DNA from: Desulfurellales bacterium
Lineage (GTDB): Bacteria > Campylobacterota_A > Desulfurellia > Desulfurellales > Hippeaceae
Length of the DNA stretch: 64,000 nt
NCBI GenBank assembly: GCA_027035885.1
Contig: JALVTR010000171.1
Span: 1-64,000 of the forward strand
Direction: 5' to 3'
Positions 9,419-17,331 of this stretch are shown in pieces. Position 1 is the first letter of the stretch. Every line of letters starts with the position of its first letter. Both the position numbers and the translations under genes were made by a program. Below the pieces are notes generated by a model. That model saw only the letters and a program-made list of their open reading frames with translations, was not told where the DNA came from and made no database searches.

Positions 9419-11178
9419 GAAATTTTTACTTACTCGATATAAATTTATCTACGCAAGAATCAAAAGTAGTTGATATAACTGAAATTTTTAAGGATTATAT
9501 TGGCGGAGCCGGCGTTGCAACAAAACTGTTTGTTGATACATGCAAAGGTGATATCGATCCGCTATCCGAAGATTCATCCATAGTGTTTGCAATTGGTCCT
9601 GCAAACAATCACTATCCTGTTATTACAAAAACCATAGCGGTGTTTAAATCGCCTCTAACTGGAGATTTCGGGGAATCGCACGCAGGAGGCAATGTGGGGC
9701 TTGCAATGTATCAGGCCGGTTTTCACGCACTTAGAATTACGGGCAGAGCACAAAACTTTTCTTATATTGAAATAGAAAACGAGCATGTAAAAATCATTAG
9801 AGCAGATTCACTAAAGAACCTATCTGCTACCGCCGCGGAGCGTATTCTATCGGATAAATATAGCCATATAAATATAAAAAGCATAATGAAAATCGGTCCG
9901 GCCGGCGAGAGATTGTCTCCAATTGCTTGTGTCGGCGTAGATTCCTCAAGGCATTTCGGCAGATTGGGGCTCGGAGCCATATTCGGCTCAAAGAACGTTA
10001 AAGCTGTGGTAATTTACGGTGAAAAATATTGGGATACGCCGAGGACAAAATACAATGCTTTTTATAAAGATCTATATAAAAAAATTACCCAATCCGAGCT
10101 TATGCGTAAATACCATAATCTCGGTACGGCCGTAAATATAATCCCGCTGAGCAAAATAAACGGTTTGCCTGTAAGAAATTACTCTCAGGGCTTTTTTGAG
10201 GGAGCAGACAAAATATCCGGAGAAGCTATGGCTGATAAACACCTTTCACAAAAGATTGCATGCGCCGGGTGTCAAGTGGGATGTATCCATATCGGAGAGG
10301 TTAGGATAATGTTCGATAAAGAAAACCATATGTATAAAACAAAAAAGGTATCATACGACCATGAGCCTATCTATTCTTTTGGCTCAAATTTATCAATCGA
10401 TAATTCAGACAATATGCTTTTATTGCTCCATGAGGTAGAACGTCAAGGTTGGGATGTTATAAGTATGGGTGTTACGCTTGCATGGGCGACCGAAGCATTC
10501 CAAAAAGGCTTAATAGATCAAGAACATACAATGGGTGAAATTCTGAATTTCGGAGATGGAGAAACATATCTGAGGGTCCTTGAGAAAGTAGCTAAAAATG
10601 CAAATGAATTTTATACAGACTTGGAGAAGGGTTCGTATTATTGCGCAAAGAAGTACGGAGGAGAGGAATTTGCAATAGCTTTTAATAAAAACGAAGCAGC
10701 CGGGTACCTAACGGGTATAATGACATTTTTGGGGTATGCTGTTGATACCAGGCACTCTCATTTGGGCAATGCCGGTTATTCAATAGATGAAAAGCTGAAA
10801 AACAGCGAAACCTCTATTGAAGATAGAATGAAAGAGCTGTATGATGAGGGTATATGGCGTATCATATACACATCTATTGCAGGATGTTTGTTTGCAAGAC
10901 GTGTTTATCATAAAGACGAAATTATACCGGATATTCTAAATGCAATAGGTTTTGATGGATATAACGATAAGACATTATGGAATATAGCGAAAAAGGTGCA
11001 TGCAATGAAGTGGAAGTTTAAACTTGACAACGGTTTCGATTTCGATGATTTGAAACTGCCCAAGAAGCTTTTGCATATTATGACTTCAAACGGACTCATA
11101 ACCCAGGAGGAATTTAAAAAGGGTGTTGAAATATTTAGGGGTTTTGTAAAAGAAGATTTAAAATTAATAGAAGAATGA
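9415..11178 (+). CDS. aldehyde:ferredoxin oxidoreductase-family (tungsten/molybdopterin) enzyme
   Basis: 'IGPANNHYPVITKTIAVFKSPLTGDFGESHAGGNVGLAMYQAGFHALRITGRA', 'GRLGLGAIFGSKNVKAVVI', 'CAGCQVGCIHIGE'. Confidence 0.92.
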   Translation: MRNFYLLDINLSTQESKVVDITEIFKDYIGGAGVATKLFVDTCKGDIDPLSEDSSIVFAIGPANNHYPVITKTIAVFKSPLTGDFGESHAGGNVGLAMYQAGFHALRITGRAQNFSYIEIENEHVKIIRADSLKNLSATAAERILSDKYSHINIKSIMKIGPAGERLSPIACVGVDSSRHFGRLGLGAIFGSKNVKAVVIYGEKYWDTPRTKYNAFYKDLYKKITQSELMRKYHNLGTAVNIIPLSKINGLPVRNYSQGFFEGADKISGEAMADKHLSQKIACAGCQVGCIHIGEVRIMFDKENHMYKTKKVSYDHEPIYSFGSNLSIDNSDNMLLLLHEVERQGWDVISMGVTLAWATEAFQKGLIDQEHTMGEILNFGDGETYLRVLEKVAKNANEFYTDLEKGSYYCAKKYGGEEFAIAFNKNEAAGYLTGIMTFLGYAVDTRHSHLGNAGYSIDEKLKNSETSIEDRMKELYDEGIWRIIYTSIAGCLFARRVYHKDEIIPDILNAIGFDGYNDKTLWNIAKKVHAMKWKFKLDNGFDFDDLKLPKKLLHIMTSNGLITQEEFKKGVEIFRGFVKEDLKLIEE

Positions 11179-11310
11179 CAGGACTTCAATGAGCATTAAG
11201 TTTCATAAATAATAACCGCTATGGCTTTGCTATTATTGAAACTTAAATTGTCTGAATTTGCTTAGGCAACAGATATCTTTTATTTCGGGGGTTAATTTTA
11301 AAATAAACAA

Positions 11311-11413
11311 AAAAGCCAATCTTGCGGTCACTCTCAAGATTGGCTTGATTACAGGCTTTTTCTGGCGCGCCCGAGAGGATTCGAACCTCTGACCCACGGA
11401 TTAGAAGTCCGTT
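11311..11413 (-). repeat. partial tRNA-Arg (3' half to anticodon arm) plus terminator; left attachment-site repeat of the island
   Basis: aaaagccaatcttgcggtcactctcaagattggc...tggcgcgcccgagaggattcgaacctctgacccacggattagaagtccgtt matches 27275-27375. Confidence 0.9.
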
Positions 11414-11536
11414 TTGGGCGTTTTCTATGCTGTTCCCCTCTATTCCTTGACATTCATTTATTCCTATTGTGTAAAGGATTATGAGGATTGATGAGTTCCT
11501 TGGATTTCACTTGAAATCCCTGTTTTTTACATCTTT

Positions 11537-11557
11537 GTGGACTAATAGTGGACTAAT
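11537..11557. promoter_or_regulatory. candidate integrase arm-type site, left
   Basis: gtggactaatagtggactaat tandem repeat; counterpart at 27241-27261. Confidence 0.5.
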
Positions 11558-11599
11558 TTTGATACACGGATTTGTTGTTATCTTAGGAAAGGAGACCTA

Positions 11600-12050
11600 A
11601 TGCCTAAGTATTTTTCTATGAAAAAGTATCCCAGAATTCAATATTACAAATTTTGATATAGAAAAAATAAAAAAGGCTATGAAAGATGAAAATAAAGCAT
11701 CAAGAACAATAGAATACGCCTTGGCTGTCGTTAGGCAGGTTTTTAATGAAGCTTCTGATTGGGGATATATTCAAAATCAAATCCTGTTTCAAAGGTAAAA
11801 AAGCCAAAGAAGGACAACAGAAGGATGAGATTTTTATCTTTACAGGAATCAGACAGACTGCTGAATGAACTAAAAAAGCATTGAACACAAGTCTATGAGA
11901 TGGCTTATTTGAACCTTTATACCGGTATGCGCTTCGGTGGAATAGCAAATCTGACATGAGAGGATATAGACTTTCAAAACGATATAATTAACATCAAATT
12001 CACATTTTTAAAATACCAACGCTTGACTAAAAGCCTTAAAAAGATTATTT
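11600..12050 (+). pseudogene. tyrosine recombinase (phage-type integrase) remnant
   Basis: Across frames: MPKYFSMKKYP..., NFDIEKIKKAMKDENKASRTIEYALAVVRQVFNEASDWGYIQN, RRMRFLSLQESDRLLNELKK, YEMAYLNLYTGMRFGGIANLT-EDIDF. Confidence 0.7.
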
Positions 12051-12235
12051 TGAATTAACAGAAAAAGATTAAAAAATGTAAGCTTAGAAGAAGTTATTTA
12101 AGACTTTGCAAGATTGGGAATAAAACAAAAACTGGTTAACTGGTTGAAAGATATTAAAAGGTTGCAAATTGCATAGAATGTTAATCAAAAAGACAAATGT
12201 TAAATACTTTGATAATTTTCTAAACGGATTATTTA

Positions 12236-12799
12236 ATGGGTAAGAACAAAACATTATACATAATAGCAGGAGCAAACGGCAGCGGTAAAACAACCTTTGC
12301 TATGAATTTTGCAAAGCTACAAGGTCTAAGATTCATTAATGCCGATGAAATAGCAAGAGAGTATGACCCTAAAGATTTGCAGAAATATAAGATTAAAGCC
12401 GGAAAAAAGTTTTTTCAGGAATTAAACGAAGCACTGAATAAGCAAGAATCCTTTATCGTAGAGACAACGCTTTCCGGCAGATATCTGATAAAAGTTATAA
12501 AACGGGCGAAAAAATTAAATTTCAAGATATCTCTAATTTATCTTTTTTTGGAAACCAAAATGGAAAATGTCTATCGTGTGAAAAACAGAGTTTTGAAAGG
12601 CGGTCACAATGTTCCTACTCAGGATATCTTAAGAAGGTATGAAAGAAGTCGAGATTTATTTGAAAATGTATATAAAAATATGGTTGACGAATGGATGCTG
12701 GTTTTCAACGGAGATGATAGCTTTGAATTTGTAGAAACTCAGGGTACGGTTTATAATGAAGAGCTGAAGAAATTGTTTTATCAGGAGTGGAAAAAATGA
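12236..12799 (+). CDS. zeta-toxin-like P-loop kinase
   Basis: 'LYIIAGANGSGKTTFAMNFA...FINADEIARE'; 187 aa. Confidence 0.85.
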   Translation: MGKNKTLYIIAGANGSGKTTFAMNFAKLQGLRFINADEIAREYDPKDLQKYKIKAGKKFFQELNEALNKQESFIVETTLSGRYLIKVIKRAKKLNFKISLIYLFLETKMENVYRVKNRVLKGGHNVPTQDILRRYERSRDLFENVYKNMVDEWMLVFNGDDSFEFVETQGTVYNEELKKLFYQEWKK

Positions 12800-13129
12800 A
12801 TAATCTTGAGGTTATGATATTAAAAATCGGCAACAAAGCCGTTAAGGATGCACAAAAAGAAAGCTTAAGAAAAGGCATAGCAAATGTTTACAGCAAAAAT
12901 AAGCAGCTTTTCTTTCAACTGCCTAACGGTGAGATAACACAAGAAATACCAAAAGAGTATCTGGATATTCAGCTGATTGGTGATAGTGAAAAAGATGTGG
13001 AGTTGTAAAAGCAGATAAAAGGGATAGATGCTGAATGCTTAAATACAAAAATACTATTTTATTTTGCAAAGAGAGCATTTTATTTGGTGTTGGAAGGAAA
13101 AGTTTAGAGACTTGACTAATAGTGTTCCA
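12791..13129 (+). repeat. 339-bp near-identical duplication, copy 1 (small gene + 3' noncoding tail)
   Basis: Aligns without gaps to 15661-15999 at a constant offset of 2870. Confidence 0.92.
12796..13008 (+). CDS. small partner protein (putative antitoxin/immunity or chaperone), copy 1
   Basis: MNNLEVMILKIGNKAVKDAQKESLRKGIANVYSKNKQLFFQLPNGEITQEIPKEYLDIQLIGDSEKDVEL; ATGA overlap with zeta-like gene. Confidence 0.75.
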   Translation: MNNLEVMILKIGNKAVKDAQKESLRKGIANVYSKNKQLFFQLPNGEITQEIPKEYLDIQLIGDSEKDVEL

Positions 13130-13165
13130 CAGTATAAGTATATGAAAGCGTATATTTAATAAATT

Positions 13166-13172
13166 GTTAGGC
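13166..13172 (+). other. attC 3'-end-like core site (GTTAGGC)
   Basis: tatttaataaattGTTAGGC, similar to ggttcaatgaattGTTATGT at 16030. Confidence 0.35.
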
Positions 13173-13205
13173 AATACAATTATTAAGTTATTACTGGAGG
13201 CGAAA

Positions 13206-13424
13206 TTGAAAGCAGAATTTACGGCGATAATTGATAAAGCCCCTGAAGGTGGATATTGGGCTATATGTCCTGAAATTCCCGGTGCTAACGGTCAAGGAGA
13301 GACAATCGAAGAAGCCAAAGAAAGTCTAAAAGAGGCTATTGAATTAATTCTCGAGGACCGTCGAGAAGATATCTTACGGGGTTTACCTGACGATGTGATA
13401 CGTGACAAGGTTCAAGTTGCATAA
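13206..13424 (+). CDS. HicB-family antitoxin
   Basis: 'FTAIIDKAPEGGYWAICPEIPGANGQGETIEEAKESLKEAIELIL'; TTG start after ggaggcg; track ORF opens at 13164. Confidence 0.8.
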   Translation: MKAEFTAIIDKAPEGGYWAICPEIPGANGQGETIEEAKESLKEAIELILEDRREDILRGLPDDVIRDKVQVA

Positions 13425-13599
13425 ATCGTCGTGATTTGTAGAGAAAACTTCGTATAGCAGGATGCTACATCAAAAGAGAGGGAGGCTCCCATTCTTTCTG
13501 GATAAATCCTAAAACCGGAGTTATTGAAGCAGTACCTAGACATAGGGAAATAAAGGAACCGTTGGCAAAAAAATCCTGAAAAATCTGGGTGCAGAATAA
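13425..13599 (+). pseudogene. HicA toxin remnant (in-frame stop + frameshift)
   Basis: RRDL*RKLRIAGCYIKREGGSHSFWINPKTGVIEAVPRHREIKEPLAKK[fs]ILKNLGAE. Confidence 0.75.
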
Positions 13600-13601
13600 A
13601 T

Positions 13602-13671
13602 GTATAACAAAACGCTCCACTCAGACGCCAATCCCGTTGAGCTCTATAGCTACAGGTAAGCTTAGTTGTAT
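13602..13671 (+). other. attC-like site 1 (integron cassette recombination-site remnant)
   Basis: gtATAACAAAACGCTCCACTCAGACGCC...AAGCTTAGTTGTAT; an ATG follows 23 nt later. Confidence 0.45.
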
Positions 13672-13693
13672 TGTACTGATATAAAGGGTGCAG

Positions 13694-14057
13694 ATGAAAA
13701 TCAATGAAGCATTTGAAGAACTTTATAAGTTGAAATATAAATTTGATAGAGAAATACCAAAGATGGCGTTTGAATTAAGAATTGTTGAAAATTGGGACGG
13801 TCCTTTCAGGGGATGGTATACTTGGCGCGGAAATTTGGGGAAAATTTGGTGCACCTAACGTCGATGGCAAATTCATAAAAAGTTCTTTGGCTAAATGGGC
13901 ACCGAAAAACTACCGTCAAATCATCATTGATGGAGAAATATTGATCGCAGCTGCAATTATAAGCCCAAAAGAGCATGCCTCACTCGCTGAAGTCTATCTG
14001 CACGTTTTGTGTGTGAAAAATGATAGTTTGCCAGTACTTAATAAGAGGATTGGCTGA
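13694..14057 (+). pseudogene. frameshifted cassette-like gene of unknown function
   Basis: MKINEAFEELYKLKYKFDREIPKMAFELRIVENWDGPF... then frame change to ...EIWGKFGAPNVDGKFIKSSLAKWAPKNYRQIIIDGEILIAAAII. Confidence 0.45.
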
Positions 14058-14060
14058 TGT

Positions 14061-14146
14061 ACATAACAAGGTAAATCTACTCGGACAGCCAAAAGTTCTG
14101 ATAGTTCCTCACTATGCTTTTTCTGCTATGATCTATGACGTTTATT
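14061..14146 (+). other. attC-like site 2 (5' half clear, 3' half weak)
   Basis: acATAACAAGGTAAATCTACTCGGACAGCC resembles site 1 ATAACAAAACGCTCCACTCAGACGCC. Confidence 0.4.
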
Positions 14147-14337
14147 GGAATTGATAAAACACTGCAGTAACAATGTATAAATTTTTGGGAAAATGTTGGC
14201 CAAATTAAAAGATTGGTGTTTTAGAGCACCCACCGCATCATATGCTGGACATTCTATAATTTATACAAAAACCAATCACTTAACTAAAAGCCTTAAAGGG
14301 GCTATTTTTACTTGGTGTTAATATAGATTTGCAAAAG

Positions 14338-14372
14338 CTTGACTAATTTCTTCTTGCAGCGTATAAAAATAA
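14338..14372 (+). promoter_or_regulatory. sigma70-like promoter upstream of fic
   Basis: TTGACT - 17 nt - TATAAA. Confidence 0.4.
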
Positions 14373-14593
14373 AAACGCAATGAGAATTTATGCGCAAATA
14401 GAGGTTTTAACGGGAGAAAGAGATTGAGTATAGTAGAAAAATATAAACAATTGTGTTTATACCGTCAGTTTAGTTGAGTAGGCACAGGAAAGTTTATGTA
14501 GGTGTTGTACAATATTAGAAAAAATCGTTTCATAATCGAATATTTTCGTATCATATCGTATCAAAAATCAATTGAAGTTAGTATATTAGCAAT

Positions 14594-15634
14594 ATGAAAG
14601 AAAAAGTTTATATATTCAGTTTAAATTTAGACTGGCACTTATTAAGAACTATTAGCAAAATAGACAGATTTGATGCGACTTGGTCAAATATTGAAAAGCG
14701 AGAAGGACAAAGTTTAAAACATCTCAAAAATATTGCAACGGTTAGAAGTGTTGGAGCATCAACAAGAATAGAAGGCTCGAGAATGAGTAATGAAGAAGTC
14801 AAAGCATTATTGGACAATCTTGATATTACAAAAATTGAAGAAAGAGATGCTCAGGAAGTCGTTGGATATTTTGAAGTATTGGAACTTATAACGGAAAATT
14901 ACAATGAAATTGAAATAACTGAAAGCAATATAAAAAATTTGCACAATCTTTTGTTAAAATATAGCGAGAAAGACCAATGGCATAAAGGTAATTATAAACA
15001 ACTACCAAATGCTGTTGAAGCAACATTGCCTGACGGAACAAAACAAATTATTTTTCAAACAACAAATGCAGGTTTTGAAACAGAAGATGCAATGAGAAAG
15101 CTAATTGAATGGTATAATTCTGATACAGAAGTACACCCGTTGGTTAAAGTAGCGACATTTTCTTATGAATTTGTGAGTATTCACCCTTTTCAAGATGGAA
15201 ACGGAAGATTAAGCAGATTATTAGCAACATTGTTACTATTAAAAAATGGTTATAAATGGATACAATATGTAAGCTTTGAACACGAAATTGAAAATCGAAA
15301 AAGTGAATATTATTTAAAATTGAGACAATGTCAGGCACAAAGACCCAATGAAGACATTACAGAATGGATTAATTTTTTCCTTTCGGCACTTTTGAATATT
15401 CAGCAGAAACTGATGAAAAAATTAGAAATAAAAGGAACGAAAGCAAAATTATCACCAAGAGAAAAATCAATACTTACTTACATCGAAAATAATCCCGGTT
15501 GCAAATCAGGAGAAATAGCCAATAAATTACATATACCTAATCCAACGGTAAAACGAATTTTAGCTAAATTAGTAAACGAAAATTTGATTGAAAAATATGG
15601 AATTGGCGCAGGAACAAATTATTTGGTGAAATAA
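14594..15634 (+). CDS. Fic family protein (class II-like) with C-terminal winged helix
   Basis: Fic motif 'HPFQDGNGRLSR'; N-terminal inhibitory motif 'STRIEG'; C-terminal 'REKSILTYIENNPGCKSGEIANKLHIPNPTVKRILAKL'. Confidence 0.93.
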   Translation: MKEKVYIFSLNLDWHLLRTISKIDRFDATWSNIEKREGQSLKHLKNIATVRSVGASTRIEGSRMSNEEVKALLDNLDITKIEERDAQEVVGYFEVLELITENYNEIEITESNIKNLHNLLLKYSEKDQWHKGNYKQLPNAVEATLPDGTKQIIFQTTNAGFETEDAMRKLIEWYNSDTEVHPLVKVATFSYEFVSIHPFQDGNGRLSRLLATLLLLKNGYKWIQYVSFEHEIENRKSEYYLKLRQCQAQRPNEDITEWINFFLSALLNIQQKLMKKLEIKGTKAKLSPREKSILTYIENNPGCKSGEIANKLHIPNPTVKRILAKLVNENLIEKYGIGAGTNYLVK

Positions 15635-15660
15635 ATGGCTGTTATTATTAGATTGGCATA

Positions 15661-15999
15661 AAAAAATGAATGATTTTGAAGATTTGATATTAAAAATCGG
15701 CAACAAAGCCGTTAAGGATGCACAGAAAGAAAGCTTGAAAAAAGGAATAGCAAATGTTTACAGCAAAAATAAGCAGCTTTTCTTTCAACTGCCTAACGGT
15801 GAGATAACCCAAGAAATACCAAAAGAATATTTGGATATTCAGCTGATTGGTGAAGGTGAAAAAGATGTGGAGTTGTAAAAGCAGATAAAAGGGATAGATG
15901 CTGAATGCTTAAATACAAAAATACTATTTTATTTTGCAAAGAGAGCATTTTATTTGGTGTTGGAAGGAAAAGTTTAGAGACTTGACTAATAGTGTTCCA
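15661..15999 (+). repeat. 339-bp near-identical duplication, copy 2
   Basis: Matches 12791-13129 at a constant offset. Confidence 0.92.
15666..15878 (+). CDS. small partner protein, copy 2, downstream of fic
   Basis: MNDFEDLILKIGNKAVKDAQKESLKKGIANVYSKNKQLFFQLPNGEITQEIPKEYLDIQLIGEGEKDVEL. Confidence 0.75.
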   Translation: MNDFEDLILKIGNKAVKDAQKESLKKGIANVYSKNKQLFFQLPNGEITQEIPKEYLDIQLIGEGEKDVEL

Positions 16000-16029
16000 T
16001 AATGTATGAAAGTGTAGGTTCAATGAATT

Positions 16030-16036
16030 GTTATGT
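16030..16036 (+). other. attC 3'-end-like core site (GTTATGT)
   Basis: aggttcaatgaattGTTATGT; ATG of next gene at 16052. Confidence 0.35.
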
Positions 16037-16051
16037 TGTAAAGGGTAAACA

Positions 16052-16753
16052 ATGGCATCGTCTCTCCGAGAAGATGAAAATTTCGTAATTGAAGCTCTTT
16101 GTAATACATATGGTGGCACTTGGCGAGTTGGCGAGGACCCACCGGATGCATATATCTTAATAGGCGGGCAAGAAATTGCAGTTGAAATTTCAATTTTGAC
16201 ACAGCATGTAACCGATAAGTCGGGCAAGTTAGTCCCGCGCCTTTCTCAAGATTCCAGGGTTATTCGTTTATGTGATGAATTAGACGAGGAATTTAAAAGC
16301 CTCATTCCGTCTGGTGTATATATTATGCTCACCATCTCAGCACCTTTGAATAAAATACGAAAAACAAAAGATTATTTAATTCATGAGATAAAGGAAATTG
16401 TTCAAAGAAATAGTGCTATAAAACGAGTTGTTGAAATTAATAAAAACAGAGTAAAAATTCAATTAATTTCAGGTGATAGATTATCAGGCAAAAAGGTAGT
16501 CGGGGTAGTTTCTAACCAAAATTCAAATGCGGATATTCTCGCTAATGCTGAGTATATACTGAACGAAAGGATCAATGAGAAAACAAAAAAATGTTCGAAA
16601 ATAGTGCATCGACCATTGTGGCTTGCACTTTTCAACGACTATTGGCTTGCTGGGCTGGATACTTACAAACTCGCAATGAAAAATTTATCTATTACGCATC
16701 AATTTGACAAAATTTGTATAGTATTTGATAACAAACAGGTATATACTTTATAA
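16052..16753 (+). CDS. uncharacterised protein with nuclease-like (PD-(D/E)xK-type?) N-terminus
   Basis: 'GEDPPDAYILIGGQEIAVEISILTQ' and 'RPLWLALFNDYWLAGLDTYKLA'. Confidence 0.5.
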   Translation: MASSLREDENFVIEALCNTYGGTWRVGEDPPDAYILIGGQEIAVEISILTQHVTDKSGKLVPRLSQDSRVIRLCDELDEEFKSLIPSGVYIMLTISAPLNKIRKTKDYLIHEIKEIVQRNSAIKRVVEINKNRVKIQLISGDRLSGKKVVGVVSNQNSNADILANAEYILNERINEKTKKCSKIVHRPLWLALFNDYWLAGLDTYKLAMKNLSITHQFDKICIVFDNKQVYTL

Positions 16754-16897
16754 AAAATGACAAAGGGATGCACTTGCCGCCAATCCGCTGGTGTTCCATC
16801 GACAAGAGAGCTTTGTCGTTCTGAAAAAAATGGAAAAATGCCGATGCGAGTCATATTAAAAAAAGCAGAAGCGTATATTCAGCTTCCAACTGTACAC

Positions 16898-16971
16898 ACA
16901 TAACAGAATCTAAACCTATGTTTGTAGATTTGCTGCGTTCTTTGTGTTTAGGTGTATGGTTCTCTGTTAAG
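16898..16971 (+). other. attC-like site 3
   Basis: aTAACAGAatctAAACC...GGTTcTCTGTTAag imperfect stem ending the preceding gene unit. Confidence 0.35.
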
Positions 16972-17330
16972 AAGAAGATAAACTATGCTCAATAACCTTT
17001 ATCTCTTCCACTTCTTTCATCTTTGCTAAGTTTTCGAAAACTGGGCTGTCTTTGATTTGATAAAAAGCATTGTCTATAATTTTTTGTTTTTCGTTGTCGC
17101 TCATTTTTTCTTTTATTTCTGGTAGATTGCCAAGATGCTTTATTATTTCGCAGCCGGATTTTTTTATTTCTTCTTTAAAATATAACTCATAAACCATTCC
17201 GTCTATTATTTGCTCGAAATAGAAGCTTTGGGTGTCGTTTTTTTTGCTTAAACTCTTAGCAATCATCTTATCATTAAAAATTACTAAACGTCCCAAAATT
17301 ATTAGGGCTCTTAATCTTTTTTATCATCAT
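16967..17330 (-). pseudogene. third gene of methylase/helicase operon: C-terminal tail-like protein, apparently frameshifted near its start (or TTG start at 17296)
   Basis: MMIKKIKSPNNFG|RLVIFNDKMIAKSLSKKNDTQSFYFEQIIDGMVYELYFKEEIKKSGCEIIKHLGNLPEI...; RBS ggggagcttaag resembles that of the methylase gene. Confidence 0.5.
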
Positions 17331-17331
17331 C

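Noticed and set aside
13020-13165. Complete attC in the tail of the small partner gene
   Set aside because: Only a 3'-half-like terminus is visible; no complementary 5' half (RYYYAAC...) was found in the tail.
15793-16227. 144-aa minus ORF covering the duplicated tail
   Set aside because: Overlaps two supported plus-strand genes; partly repeated only because of the 339-bp duplication.
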